Positions 8,610 through 19,394 of a DNA stretch of 64,000 nucleotides are shown here, one piece after another. The position numbers were made by a program, and so were the translations under genes. The notes under the pieces are model-generated. The model did not search any database. It was given only the letters and a program-made list of their open reading frames with translations, and was not told where the DNA came from. Positions within the stretch are counted from its first letter, which is position 1. Each line of letters begins with the position of its first letter. This DNA is from Hydrogenophaga sp. (lineage in GTDB: Bacteria > Pseudomonadota > Gammaproteobacteria > Burkholderiales > Burkholderiaceae_C), in NCBI GenBank assembly GCA_011391495.1, contig JAABQK010000011.1, positions 1 through 64,000 on the forward strand, in the 5' to 3' direction.

Positions 8610-9250
8610 CAGGCCTCGAAGTCCGGACAGGACGAAGGCTGGGCCTGCTGGAAAGCGGGCAGCGCCATGCAGGCATCAAACGCCGCCATGGTGCGTGGCA
8701 GGCCGTCGAGCGGGGTGTTGAAACGCTGGCCGTTGAAGATCTGCGGCACCAGGCAGCAGTCGGCCAGCGTGGGCGTGTCGCCATAGCAGTAGCGCGAAGC
8801 GGGCAACTGGGCCAACTGGCGCTCGAACGCCTCCAGGCCGGTGCGCACCCAGTGCCGGTACCACGTGTTCTTGGCCTCCTCGTCCACCTTGAGTTCCCTG
8901 GCCAGGTACTTCAACACGCGCAGGTTGTTGATCGGGTGGATCTCGCAGGCGATCGACTGCGCCAGCGCACGCACCCGGGCCCGTCCGATCGCATCGGCCG
9001 GCACGAGTGCCGGTTCGGGATGCATCTCGTCGAGGTACTCGATGATCGCCATGGATTGCGACAGGCGCGTGCCGTCGTCGAGCTCCAGCAAGGGCACCAG
9101 CTGGTCGGCCGCGATGTCGCCATAGGCGGGCTGCTTGTGCTCGCCCTTGGCCAGGTGCACCGGCACGTATTCGTAAGGCATGCCCTTGAGCGCGAGCGCG
9201 ATGCGCACGCGGAAAGAGGCCGAGGAGCGGAAGTAGTTGTAGAGCTTCAT
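8609..9250 (-). CDS. maiA: Maleylacetoacetate (or maleylpyruvate) isomerase, GST zeta class
   Basis: A 213-aa glutathione-S-transferase-fold protein. The N-terminal SSASFRVRIALALKG motif, with the catalytic Ser in the SSA(S/C) position, defines the zeta class that isomerises cis-maleyl intermediates of tyrosine or gentisate catabolism using glutathione. SMAIIEYLDE is the glutathione-binding turn, and C-terminal helices complete the fold. No other homogentisate or gentisate gene lies adjacent, so which substrate it serves is open. It is coupled to pgeF by a one-base overlap and is divergent from the enoyl-CoA hydratase gene. Confidence 0.88.
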   Translation of the reverse strand: MKLYNYFRSSASFRVRIALALKGMPYEYVPVHLAKGEHKQPAYGDIAADQLVPLLELDDGTRLSQSMAIIEYLDEMHPEPALVPADAIGRARVRALAQSIACEIHPINNLRVLKYLARELKVDEEAKNTWYRHWVRTGLEAFERQLAQLPASRYCYGDTPTLADCCLVPQIFNGQRFNTPLDGLPRTMAAFDACMALPAFQQAQPSSCPDFEA

Positions 9251-9351
9251 GAAGGCCGAGGATAAACCGGTTGGCGCTGTTTCGATCCGCTGCCTTTATC
9301 CTGCGGATACCGACCGGCCAGACAGGCCGTGCCAACCCATCGAGGGCACCC

Positions 9352-10044
9352 ATGGACATCCACACCCACATCACCGACGGCGTGCTTCACATCCGCCTGC
9401 AACGGCCGCAGCGGCTCAACGCGCTGACGCTGTCGATGAGCCGCGAACTGCTGGATGCCGTGCAAAGCGGTGTGGCCGACGCCTCGGTGCGGGTGCTGCT
9501 GCTCAGCGGCGAAGGCCGCGCCTTTTGTGCCGGCAAGGACCGTGACGATCCGGCCACGGGCGCGTTCGTGGACACGCTGCAGGCGCTCGCCCTGTGCCTG
9601 ATGAACGCACCGCAGCCTGTGGTCTGCGCCGTTCAGGGCTGGGCCGTGGGCGCGGGGCTGGAGCTGATGCTCAACGCCGACCTCGCGGTCGCGGCTCGCA
9701 GCTCACGATTCGCCCTGCCCGAGGTGCGGGTGGGCCTGTTCGGCACCGGTGGCATCGCGGCGCTGCTGCCGCGGCTGGTGGGCCTGCAGAAAGCCAAGGG
9801 TATGCTGATGCTGGGCGAAGAACTGGATGCCCAGGCGGCCGAACGGCTGGGCCTGGTGTGGACCGTGGTGGACGACGAGGTCCTGACCGATCGGGCATGG
9901 GCCATTGCGCGCCAGCTCGCATGCAGCGATCCCCGCCTGCTGGGTGAAATCAAGCGCCTGGTACACAGTGAAACCCTGGGCCAACTGGACGCGGTGCTGG
10001 CCCGCGAAGCCGCGGTACACGCGCGGCTGAGGGACGACACCTGA
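9352..10044 (+). CDS. Enoyl-CoA hydratase/isomerase family protein
   Basis: A 230-aa crotonase-fold protein. It shows the N-terminal LQRPQRLNALTLSM motif, the oxyanion-hole segment SGEGRAFCAGKD and the second hole region QGWAVGAGLELMLNADLAV. The Glu pair typical of dedicated hydratases is not obvious: GLFGTGGIAALLPRLVG occupies the region, so isomerase or another crotonase activity is equally possible. ATG 9352 gives the standard N-terminus. It stands alone on this strand between maiA and the ACP operon. Confidence 0.8.
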   Translation: MDIHTHITDGVLHIRLQRPQRLNALTLSMSRELLDAVQSGVADASVRVLLLSGEGRAFCAGKDRDDPATGAFVDTLQALALCLMNAPQPVVCAVQGWAVGAGLELMLNADLAVAARSSRFALPEVRVGLFGTGGIAALLPRLVGLQKAKGMLMLGEELDAQAAERLGLVWTVVDDEVLTDRAWAIARQLACSDPRLLGEIKRLVHSETLGQLDAVLAREAAVHARLRDDT

Positions 10045-10071
10045 AAAGCGTCCCTGCCCACCCTGTCCGCT

Positions 10072-10308
10072 CTAGCGAGACAGGTAACCGACCAGGCCGT
10101 GCAGGGTGAAGAGCTTCGGGTAGTCGCTCTCGGGTATGGGCACACCGCTGCCCCGGCTCAGGCCGATGATGAAATTGAGGAAGTCCATCGAGTCGAGGTC
10201 CAGGGCTTCGCGCAGGTCTTCCTGGTCAGCGACGCTGGACAGGTCGGCTTCGGGCGCAATGCCTGCAAGCACATCGGCGGCGAGTTGTCGGGTTTCGGCG
10301 GCATTCAT
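10072..10308 (-). CDS. Stand-alone acyl carrier protein
   Basis: A 78-aa phosphopantetheine-binding protein; the attachment site is Ser40 in LDLDSMDFLNF. It diverges from fatty-acid AcpP, with IPESDYPKL in place of the usual acidic helix II/III region, and it is not next to fab genes. Instead it lies 18 bp after the E2 gene as the last member of the operon ligase-E1alpha-E1beta-E2-ACP. That position suggests it accepts or delivers the acyl group handled by this complex; this is inference. Confidence 0.88.
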   Translation of the reverse strand: MNAAETRQLAADVLAGIAPEADLSSVADQEDLREALDLDSMDFLNFIIGLSRGSGVPIPESDYPKLFTLHGLVGYLSR

Positions 10309-10326
10309 GGTGGTTTTCGCAATGAC

Positions 10327-11568
10327 TCAGAGGTGTTCGGGGGATTGAAGGGCGCGGTCCAGTGCAGCGAGCAACTGACCACCCAGATGACCATCGCTGG
10401 CGCGGTGGTCCGCCGCCAGCGTGGTGTTCACGACCGGACGCACCTGCACCTGGGCGCCCACCACCCAAGGGCGCTGCACCACCCGGCCAAAACCGACGAT
10501 GGCCACCTGGGGCGGGTAGATCACGCCGAGCACGCTCTCAGCACCCCGTTCGCCCAGGCTGGTCACGGTGGTGGTGGGGTCGGTCAGCTCGGAGCTGCGC
10601 AGGCCACCGGCGCGCGCGCGCTGCACGAGGTCGCGCAGCGCCAGCATCAGTTCCGGCAACGACTTCCGGTCCACATCGTGAATCGCCGGTGCCACCAGGC
10701 CGCCCCCACGCAGCGCAATCGCCCAGCCGATGTGGATGCCCTGCCCGGCACGGAAGGCACCATTCTCAAAGAAGCCGTTGAGCTGGGGGACCTCCTGCAA
10801 CGCCTTCGCCGTGGCCTTGAGCAGCAGGACCGCACTGAGCAGACGCTGCTCGGGCGGCCGGTTGAGGTTCCAGGTTTCCAGCCAGGCGCTGGCGGCAGAA
10901 AAGTCGATGCTTTCGCTGAGGTAGTAGTGCGGGATCTCGCGCTTGGAGCGGCTCATGGCCGCCGCTATGGCCTGCCGCATCTGGGCGGCATCAAAGCCAC
11001 CCGCGCGCGCCCGCGGTGCGGCCGTTGACGTGGTTGCCGGGGTGCCAGGCGGTTTCACCAGCACCGCTGCCCGCTCCACATCCGCCAGCGTGACCGCGCC
11101 ATCCGCACCGCTTCCTGGCAAGACATCGGGATTCAGACCCAGCGCTTGCGCACGCTGGCGTGCCGCCGGGCTGACCCGCGCGCGGGTCGAACGCGGGCCG
11201 GGCGCTGGAGCCGACGGCGCCGGTGCGGGCGACCGCACCACCCCGAGAGGTCCTTCCGTGCGCGCAGGGACGGCAGGCACCGCGCCCAGCGGCGCCCCTG
11301 GCACGGAGGAGGGAATCGGGCCGCTCGCAGCCGCTTTAGCAGGGGTCACCAGCGCCAGCACCGCGCCCACCGGCAGGTCTTCGTTCAGCGTCGCCAGATG
11401 GTCGATCACGCCGTCGAGAAAAATCTCCACGTCGATGGCGCCCTTGTGGGTTTCCACCACGGCCACGACGTCGCCCGACTTCACGCGGTCGCCCGGCTTC
11501 ACCAGCCACTGGGCCACCTTGCCGGTCTCCATGTCGGCGCCCAGGGAGGGCATGAGGAATTCGGCCAT
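10327..11568 (-). CDS. 2-oxoacid dehydrogenase-type complex, E2 acyltransferase
   Basis: A 413-aa dihydrolipoamide acyltransferase. A single lipoyl domain spans residues 1-75, with Lys42 in the ETHKGAIDV loop. A Pro/Ala-rich linker follows, then a peripheral subunit-binding domain ([15 protein letters not shown]...[12 protein letters not shown], about 140-180), another linker and the catalytic domain ending in the HRASDG motif (His388, Asp392). All elements of a functional E2 are present. It is followed by an ACP and preceded by E1 beta 8 bp upstream. No E3 (lipoamide dehydrogenase) lies nearby, so E3 must be shared with another complex. The substrate could be pyruvate, acetoin or another 2-oxoacid. 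Confidence 0.9.
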   Translation of the reverse strand: MAEFLMPSLGADMETGKVAQWLVKPGDRVKSGDVVAVVETHKGAIDVEIFLDGVIDHLATLNEDLPVGAVLALVTPAKAAASGPIPSSVPGAPLGAVPAVPARTEGPLGVVRSPAPAPSAPAPGPRSTRARVSPAARQRAQALGLNPDVLPGSGADGAVTLADVERAAVLVKPPGTPATTSTAAPRARAGGFDAAQMRQAIAAAMSRSKREIPHYYLSESIDFSAASAWLETWNLNRPPEQRLLSAVLLLKATAKALQEVPQLNGFFENGAFRAGQGIHIGWAIALRGGGLVAPAIHDVDRKSLPELMLALRDLVQRARAGGLRSSELTDPTTTVTSLGERGAESVLGVIYPPQVAIVGFGRVVQRPWVVGAQVQVRPVVNTTLAADHRASDGHLGGQLLAALDRALQSPEHL

Positions 11569-11576
11569 GACTCGGA

Positions 11577-12569
11577 TCACCCCGGCTTCACCAGATGGCG
11601 TGCCACAGCCACGATGTCGCCCACCTGCGGCAGCGCCGCTTCTTCCATGTGCGCAGCGTAGGGCACCGGCACCTCGCGGCTGCAGACGCGGCGCACCGGG
11701 GCATCGAGTTCGTAGAGCGCATCCTCGGCCAGCCGGGCCGATATCTCGGCCGAGATGGAGCCGCTTCTCCAGCCCTCGTCCACGATCACACAGCGGTGCG
11801 TTCGGGCCACAGATCCGATGACCGTGGCCGTGTCGAGCGGGCGCAGCACGCGCAGGTCGATCACTTCGGCGCTGATGCCTTCGGCGGCCAGCGCATCGGC
11901 CGCTGCCAGACACTTGGGCAGGCTGTTGCCGTAGGTCACCAGACTCACGTCCCGGCCAGGGCGGCGCACCTTGGCGTGTTCGATATCCACCGCCGTCAGC
12001 GCCGGATCGAGTTCGCCCTCGGTGTTGTAGAGCACCACGTGTTCGAAGATCAGCACCGGGTTCGGATCGGCCAGCGCCGCGGCCAGCATGTGGCGTGCGT
12101 CGTCCACCGTGGCAGGCACCAGCACCTTGAGCCCCGGGATGTGCGCGTACCAGCCCTCCAGGCTGTGCGAATGCTGCGCCGCCAGCTGCCGCCCGCCTCC
12201 GGTGGCCATGCGGATGACCAGCGGCACGGCAAACTGCCCGCCGGACATGTGCGACAGCGTGGCCGCGTTGTTCATGATCTGGTCCAGCGCGAGCAGGCTG
12301 AAGTTGCAGGTCATGATCTCGACGATGGGCCGCAGGCCCGCCACGGCCGCCCCGATGCCCGCACCGGTGAAACCGTTCTCGGCCAGCGGCGTGTCGCGGA
12401 TGCGGTCGGGACCGAACTCTTCGAGCAGGCCCTTGGTCACGGCGTAGCAGCCGCCGTACTTGCCCACGTCCTCGCCCATCACGAAACAGCGCGGATCGGC
12501 CAGCAGGGCCTCACGGATCGCCTGCCGGCAGGCTTCGCGGTAGGTCATCTTCACCTGCTCCGCGTTCAT
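11577..12569 (-). CDS. 2-oxoacid/acetoin dehydrogenase-type E1 beta subunit
   Basis: A 330-aa transketolase-like subunit (pyrimidine-binding and C-terminal domains). Landmarks are the N-terminal [15 protein letters not shown], the ThDP-contacting [26 protein letters not shown] and [15 protein letters not shown], and the C-terminal [11 protein letters not shown]. It pairs with E1 alpha to decarboxylate a 2-oxo substrate (or cleave acetoin) and reductively acylate the E2 lipoyl group. It overlaps the E1 alpha stop by 4 bases (ATGA), indicating coupled translation. Confidence 0.92.
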   Translation of the reverse strand: MNAEQVKMTYREACRQAIREALLADPRCFVMGEDVGKYGGCYAVTKGLLEEFGPDRIRDTPLAENGFTGAGIGAAVAGLRPIVEIMTCNFSLLALDQIMNNAATLSHMSGGQFAVPLVIRMATGGGRQLAAQHSHSLEGWYAHIPGLKVLVPATVDDARHMLAAALADPNPVLIFEHVVLYNTEGELDPALTAVDIEHAKVRRPGRDVSLVTYGNSLPKCLAAADALAAEGISAEVIDLRVLRPLDTATVIGSVARTHRCVIVDEGWRSGSISAEISARLAEDALYELDAPVRRVCSREVPVPYAAHMEEAALPQVGDIVAVARHLVKPG

Positions 12570-13564
12570 GCCACGTGCTCCTGCACGATGCTGTCCATCA
12601 GGACAAAGCGCTCCAGCTGATCCAGCGGTTCGAGGGTCCCGGCCTCAGCGATCGCCACCGCCGCGCCGATCTCGGCGGCGATGCCGGCGTCGATCGCGGC
12701 CGACTCGTCCGGACTCAACAGATGGTTGTCGCTCATCCAGTGGCGCAGGCGCTCGATCGGGTCGCGCTGTTTCCAGTCCTCGATTTCTTCGCGCGTGCGG
12801 TAGGCCTGGGTGTCGAACATCGAGTGCGCGCGAAAGCGGTAGGTGCGGCACTCGAGGAAGAACGGACCCCTGCCGGCCCGGATGTGTTCCACCGCCTGCC
12901 GCGCGGCCGTCTCCATCCGGACCGGATCCATCGCATCGACCTGCGCACTGGCCATGCGGTAAGCCTCGGCCTTGCGGTAGACATCGGTCTGTGACTCCGA
13001 ATCTTCCAGCGGTACGCCCATGGCGTAGAGGTTGTTTTCGCAGACAAACAGCACTGGCAGCTGCCAGATGGCGGCGAGGTTCATGCTCTCGTGGAACGCT
13101 CCCTCGGCCACGGCACCTTCACCGAAAAAGCAGGCTGTGATCGCGCCCGGGCGCAGCTGCTTGTCGGCCATGGCGATGCCCACGGCCAGCGGCAGGCCGC
13201 CGCCCACGATGGCGTTGCCGCCGAAGAAGCGCCGCTCACGGTCGAAGATGTGCATGGAGCCGCCTCGGCCCCGACAGCAGCCTTCCAGCTTCCCCAGCAT
13301 CTCGGCCAGCAGCGCATCCATGGGCACGCCGCGCGCCAGCGCCTGGCCGTGCTCGCGGTAGGTGGCGACCACCGCGTCGCGCGCCTCCAGGGCACCCATC
13401 ACGCCCACCGCCACCGACTCCTCGCCGTCGTACAGGTGCAGGAAGCCGCGGATCTTCTGCGCCTGGTAGAGCTCGACGCACTTGGCCTCGAAGCGGCGGA
13501 TGCGCAGCATCTCGCGATACAGCCGGTGCAGATGGGCACGGTCCAGGTGGATCTTGTCGGTCAT
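12566..13564 (-). CDS. 2-oxoacid/acetoin dehydrogenase-type E1 alpha subunit
   Basis: A 332-aa ThDP-binding subunit. It opens with [18 protein letters not shown], has the substrate-channel region [15 protein letters not shown], the Mg-ThDP GDG-like motif as [19 protein letters not shown] with Asn in ENNLYAMG, and the phosphorylation-loop analogue [13 protein letters not shown] 13564 gives a standard E1 alpha N-terminus. The protein is most like the compact PdhA/AcoA type of two-subunit E1s. It lies 10 bp after the ligase gene in the five-gene operon. Confidence 0.92.
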   Translation of the reverse strand: MTDKIHLDRAHLHRLYREMLRIRRFEAKCVELYQAQKIRGFLHLYDGEESVAVGVMGALEARDAVVATYREHGQALARGVPMDALLAEMLGKLEGCCRGRGGSMHIFDRERRFFGGNAIVGGGLPLAVGIAMADKQLRPGAITACFFGEGAVAEGAFHESMNLAAIWQLPVLFVCENNLYAMGVPLEDSESQTDVYRKAEAYRMASAQVDAMDPVRMETAARQAVEHIRAGRGPFFLECRTYRFRAHSMFDTQAYRTREEIEDWKQRDPIERLRHWMSDNHLLSPDESAAIDAGIAAEIGAAVAIAEAGTLEPLDQLERFVLMDSIVQEHVA

Positions 13565-13574
13565 CACGTCGCCC

Positions 13575-15338
<1,764 letters not shown>

Positions 15339-15473
15339 CTGCGTCTCCTCGGTTCGGGTCTGGGGGCCCCACCCGTGTCGCGCCGACGCCTGCACGCCAG
15401 CGCTCTCAGGACAGGAAAAAGCCCGGTACAGCGCGACGGGGTGTCCTCCCCGCTGACGCGATCACGGTGGTGG

Positions 15474-15950
15474 CTACTGGGTACTGCCGATGTGCATCCG
15501 GTAGGACGCACCGTTGGAGAACGTGCAGTTTCCTGCGCCCTGGTACGGAGTGTTCATCTGGTATTCGCAGGACATGTACATCCCCCGGGGGCTGAAAGCA
15601 CTGGCCACACCACGGCGCTCCTCATTGGAAACCCGCGTCGCCTCGCCCGTCAACACCTCGCCCATGTAGGACACATTGAACACGCCCTTACCCGTCATGA
15701 GGTTGGTCACGCTGCCCGAAATCACGCCAATCCTCGCCGCCTCCTCGTTGGACGGATACAGGCGCACCGGCAAACTGGCCGGCGCACCGGCCCGTGGACC
15801 AGCGGCCGGTCCAGGCCCCGGCCCCAGCGGGGGCAGCGGGTAGTGCTGGTAGATGACGCTGCCGTCCGGTGCACGTTCGGGCACCACATAACAGGCGCTC
15901 AGCACGGTAGCGGACAGCATCAGGACAGACAGACGAATGGCGGGGTGCAT
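15474..15950 (-). CDS. Putative outer-membrane lipoprotein
   Basis: A 158-aa protein with a lipoprotein signal (hydrophobic stretch ending LSAC, lipidated Cys at about residue 20) and then a Pro/Gly-rich segment (YPLPPLGPGPGP). The C-terminal domain contains SGSVTNLMTGKGVFNVSYMGEVLTGEATRV and two further cysteines (SCEY, GNCT) that could form a disulfide. The domain resembles small envelope lipoproteins of unknown role; no specific family is recognised. GGAGACCCGT precedes ATG 15950. Confidence 0.72.
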   Translation of the reverse strand: MHPAIRLSVLMLSATVLSACYVVPERAPDGSVIYQHYPLPPLGPGPGPAAGPRAGAPASLPVRLYPSNEEAARIGVISGSVTNLMTGKGVFNVSYMGEVLTGEATRVSNEERRGVASAFSPRGMYMSCEYQMNTPYQGAGNCTFSNGASYRMHIGSTQ

Positions 15951-16027
15951 ACGGGTCTCCTCACGGGTTGTGGCCACAAAACCGGTTTCAATCTACTCCT
16001 GCCCACCGCGCCGAAGATTGATCTGGC

Positions 16028-16969
16028 TCAAGCCCGCGCTGCACCCTGAGAGGCGATCGGCGCGGACCGCTGCAACTGGCCCAGCGCCTGCACCACCACC
16101 GGCACGATGCTCACCGCGTTGCTCGCATGGGGGATGCAGTCGGTGCTCCAGATCTGCCCAGCACCCGCCTCACGGATCAGCTGCACCGCACCGGCCGCGA
16201 ACAGCGCGTGCGTCACCGCCACATCCACCGAAGCGGCACCCGCCGCTTTCAGCAGCCGTGCAGCCTGCGCCACCGTGTGGCCCGAGCTGGCCACATCGTC
16301 CATGAGCACCACGGCCCGCCCGGCAAACGGCAGGTCGGGCAACTGAATGTCCACCTGGCGGTCGCCGTGGCGCGTCTTGCGGCACACGCCACTCTCCCAG
16401 CCGTGGCGCTGCGCAGCCTGCGCCACCCATTGCCAGGACTCTTCGTCGGGGCCGATCAGGAGCACGCCCCTGCGCTGGCTGGCGATGAAATCGGCCAGCA
16501 GCGGCGCGCCGCTGAGCACGATGGCGTCCTTCACCGGTACCGCCTCTTCCAGCGTCGCCACCCGGTGCAGGTGCGGGTCCACCGTGATGACCGCGTCAAA
16601 CAGGCTGGCGAGGAATCCGCCCACGATGCGCTGGCTGACCGCCTCGCCGGGGTTGAATGCGATGTCCTGCCGCATGTAGGCCAGGTAGGGCGCCACCAGG
16701 GTGAGGTGCAACGCGCCGAGCTGGCGCGCGGTCTGCCCGGCCAGCAGCAGCTCGACCAGTTTCTCGTTCGGCTGGTGCAGGCCACGCCAGAACACCACGC
16801 GCGGCGGCAGCGACTCGGGCAGGCGCAGGCGCAGCTCGCCGTCGGGAAAACGGTGGCGCTCGATCACCGCCAGCGTCAGGCCGGCGGCCTGGGCCGCCGC
16901 GCCGGCCATGCCCGCCTCGTCCTCGAAACAGAGCAGGCTGCCAGGTGCAGCGGCGAGGGCTTGGTCCAT
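16028..16969 (-). CDS. Divergent ribose-phosphate pyrophosphokinase (PRPP synthetase) family protein
   Basis: A 313-aa protein of two tandem phosphoribosyltransferase-type domains. The ATP-site element YMRQDIAFNPGE matches the RQD motif of PRPP synthetases, VDPHLHRVATLEE stands in for the DLHxxQxxGFF site, and VLMDDVASSGHTVAQAA is a clear PRPP-binding loop. The usual SPDxGG segment is replaced by GPDEESWQWV. It is shorter and more divergent than housekeeping Prs and closest in style to archaeal-type enzymes. Its start overlaps the stop of the AMP-phosphorylase-like gene by one base, so the two proteins are made together; a joint role in nucleotide ribose salvage is inferred. Confidence 0.82.
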   Translation of the reverse strand: MDQALAAAPGSLLCFEDEAGMAGAAAQAAGLTLAVIERHRFPDGELRLRLPESLPPRVVFWRGLHQPNEKLVELLLAGQTARQLGALHLTLVAPYLAYMRQDIAFNPGEAVSQRIVGGFLASLFDAVITVDPHLHRVATLEEAVPVKDAIVLSGAPLLADFIASQRRGVLLIGPDEESWQWVAQAAQRHGWESGVCRKTRHGDRQVDIQLPDLPFAGRAVVLMDDVASSGHTVAQAARLLKAAGAASVDVAVTHALFAAGAVQLIREAGAGQIWSTDCIPHASNAVSIVPVVVQALGQLQRSAPIASQGAARA

Positions 16970-18546
16970 CAGAACTCCACGAAAACGTGTGGCACCTGGT
17001 CCGCGTGGCCCAGGCTGTAGCCGCTAGCCCTGGCGCAGGCCTGGCGGGCAAACTCGAGGTCGGCCGGGTAGTTCGCGTAGACGCGGTACAGCACGTCCCC
17101 CGCGGCCACGCGGTCACCCAGCTTGCGCAACAGGTCCACGCCGGCACCCTTCACCTTGGGTGCGCCGGCCAGCCGGGCGATCTGCGCGATCTGCAGGTTG
17201 TCGATTCCCACCACAACGCCCGCTTCCGTGGCGGTGATGTCAAACGTGAGCGCACCCAGCGGGGGATGGTGGTGGTCGAACTCATGGGCACCCTGAGCCT
17301 GGATGATGGCCCGCATCTGTGCCAGGGCACGACCGGAATCGAGAATGTCGCGCGCAATGCCGAACCCGTCACCACCGCGGACATCGGGACTGCATTCGAT
17401 CAGCCGGCCCGCCAGCCGCAAGGACTTCTGGCGCAGGTCGTTCGGCGCGTCGGGGTCGTTCTCCAGCACCTGCATCACGTCGCGGGCCTCGAGTACCGGG
17501 CCCACACCGCGGCCCACCGGCTGGCGGCCGTCGGTGATGACCACATCCAGCGACAGGTGCATGCGCTGCGCGACGTATTCGAACAGGCGGCGCAGGCGCT
17601 GCGCTTCGGGCATGGATCGGACCTTGGCGCTGGGTCCGATCGGAATGTCCAGCACCAGGTGGGTGGCCCCGGCGGCGATCTTCTTCGACAGAATGGAGGC
17701 CACCATCTGGCCGGGCGAGTCGATGGACAGTGGTCGTTCGACCGAAATCAGCACATCGTCGGCCGGTGACAGATCGGCCGTGCCACCCCACGCCAGGCAG
17801 CCACGGTGGTCACGCACGATGTCGATGAGTTGCTCGAACGGCAGCTCCACATTGGCCAGCACCTCCATGGTGTCGGCGGTACCGGCCGGAGACGTGATGG
17901 CGCGCGAAGATGTCTTGGGAAACACCAGACCGTAGGCCGACACGATGGGCACCACCAGCATCGAGGTGCGGTTGCCCGGGATGCCGCCGATGCAGTGCTT
18001 GTCCACCACCAGAGACTCGTGCCAGTCGAGCGTGCGGCCGCTGGCCACCATGGCTTCGGTCAGGAAATACACCTCCTCGCGGTCGAGCTCGCTGCGGTTG
18101 CTGGCCACCACGAAAGCGGTGAGTTCGATCTTCGAATACCGCAGGTCGGCGATGTCGCGCACGATGGCATGGAAATCGTCGCGGGTCAGACGCTCGCCGT
18201 TGATCTTGCGAAACAGGGCCGGGATGGACTCTGGCGGTTCGGCCTGCGACACCGACGCCGGATGTCCGTCTTCCACTTCCAGCCGGGCGAACGCGTCTTC
18301 GGAAACGCCCAGTTCATTGCAACCCACGATGGACGCGTCGTTCACCACGTTGAGCGTGGCCAGGATGCGTTTGCCGTTGGCGCGTATCTCCACCTTGGAC
18401 AGCGCCTGAAAACCCTCGGCCCGGTAGACTGCGCAGTCGCGGTGCAGGTAGGCCACGTTCTCGTGGTAGGTGTCGATGGCCACGCGCCTGAGCGTGAGAC
18501 CCATGTGCCCCGCCTCAGCGGGTGCCTTTTCGGTGATCGTCTCCAT
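16969..18546 (-). CDS. Archaeal-type AMP/thymidine phosphorylase family protein
   Basis: A 525-aa enzyme of the long nucleoside phosphorylase family usually annotated putative thymidine phosphorylase. An N-terminal extension of about 85 residues precedes the DeoA-like core, as in archaeal AMP phosphorylases. The phosphate-binding region reads [20 protein letters not shown], the archaeal AMPpase pattern, rather than the GRGLGHTGGT of bacterial thymidine phosphorylase. AMP phosphorylase converts NMP plus phosphate to base plus ribose 1,5-bisphosphate. Substrate here is inferred from the motif only. The ATG at 18546 is chosen; no strong Shine-Dalgarno is seen. It is coupled to the PRPP-synthetase-like gene and lies 36 bp after gntR. 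Confidence 0.82.
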   Translation of the reverse strand: METITEKAPAEAGHMGLTLRRVAIDTYHENVAYLHRDCAVYRAEGFQALSKVEIRANGKRILATLNVVNDASIVGCNELGVSEDAFARLEVEDGHPASVSQAEPPESIPALFRKINGERLTRDDFHAIVRDIADLRYSKIELTAFVVASNRSELDREEVYFLTEAMVASGRTLDWHESLVVDKHCIGGIPGNRTSMLVVPIVSAYGLVFPKTSSRAITSPAGTADTMEVLANVELPFEQLIDIVRDHRGCLAWGGTADLSPADDVLISVERPLSIDSPGQMVASILSKKIAAGATHLVLDIPIGPSAKVRSMPEAQRLRRLFEYVAQRMHLSLDVVITDGRQPVGRGVGPVLEARDVMQVLENDPDAPNDLRQKSLRLAGRLIECSPDVRGGDGFGIARDILDSGRALAQMRAIIQAQGAHEFDHHHPPLGALTFDITATEAGVVVGIDNLQIAQIARLAGAPKVKGAGVDLLRKLGDRVAAGDVLYRVYANYPADLEFARQACARASGYSLGHADQVPHVFVEF

Positions 18547-18582
18547 GTGCCAACGATACACCGATCGCCCACCCGGCCCGGT

Positions 18583-19302
18583 TCAGCCCACCACCAGCCG
18601 CATGCCGGGCAGCACGCGCTCGGACTCGGCACGCTTCTCCAGCGCCAGTCGCATGTTCATCTGCGCCACCTCGGTGTGCTCCACGGCGAGCGCCTGTGCG
18701 CGTGTGCCCTCGCCACGCTGCAGCGCATCAAACAACATGTGGTGCTGCCGGTGCGCATAGAGCATCCAGTCGCGGTCCAGCGCCACCGTGCCCTGCATCG
18801 GCAGCATGGCCGAGGCGGGGGCGAACGGCAGCTTGTCGTTGAGTGCCACGGCGCGCTGCAGGGCGCGGTTGCCACAGGCCTGCAGGATCAGCGCGTGAAA
18901 GCGGTCGTTCATCACCGCGTAGGCCGCATAGCCTTCGATCGTGAGCGGGTTGTTGGTCAGCAGACGGTCGCCTTCAAGCAAACAGGCCTGCAGATCACCC
19001 TGCAACTGGCGCGACACGCCGTGCTCGGCCACGAGCCGCGCGGCCATGCCTTCCAGATGACCCCGTACCGCAATCGCATCGGTCACTTCCTGTGCCGTGA
19101 ACTGGCGCACCAGGTACTTGCCAGTGTCGTTGGCCTCCACCAGACCTTCCTGCTCCAGCGTGACGAGGGCGGCCCGCACAGGCGTGCGCGAGGCCCCCAG
19201 ACGCTCGGCCAGCTGCTGCTCGGCCAGGCGCTGACCCGGCGCGAAATCGCCACTCAGGATCAGGTCGCGCAGTTGCATCAGAACGGTTTCTTGCAGACTC
19301 AT
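18583..19302 (-). CDS. GntR-family transcriptional regulator (FadR/FCD type)
   Basis: A 239-aa regulator. The winged HTH is at residues 1-70 (LRDLILSGDFAPGQRLAEQQ, then RLGASRTPVRAALVTLEQEGL) and an all-helical FCD ligand-binding domain occupies about 95-225, with candidate metal/ligand His and Asp residues (MNDRFHALIL, HRQHHMLFDAL). FCD regulators usually bind organic acids and control adjacent catabolic genes. The gene is divergent from the Rieske/GS-like cluster, and the 92-bp spacer has a clean dyad. It is also on the same strand as, and just upstream of, the AMP-phosphorylase-like pair, so it may affect both. Confidence 0.9.
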   Translation of the reverse strand: MSLQETVLMQLRDLILSGDFAPGQRLAEQQLAERLGASRTPVRAALVTLEQEGLVEANDTGKYLVRQFTAQEVTDAIAVRGHLEGMAARLVAEHGVSRQLQGDLQACLLEGDRLLTNNPLTIEGYAAYAVMNDRFHALILQACGNRALQRAVALNDKLPFAPASAMLPMQGTVALDRDWMLYAHRQHHMLFDALQRGEGTRAQALAVEHTEVAQMNMRLALEKRAESERVLPGMRLVVG

Positions 19303-19328
19303 GGCTCAAACTGTACACTGAACCAGGA

Positions 19329-19344
19329 AAACGGGATACCGTTT
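19329..19344. promoter_or_regulatory. Candidate GntR operator, AAACGG-GATA-CCGTTT
   Basis: A 6-bp perfect inverted repeat with a 4-base centre in the intergenic region between gntR and the divergent oxygenase gene. Its place and length suit a GntR/FCD dimer. Binding is inferred. Confidence 0.45.
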
Positions 19345-19394
19345 CGGAACCACTTCACTTCCACACGAGCCGGACCCGCCGGCGGAGACATCGC

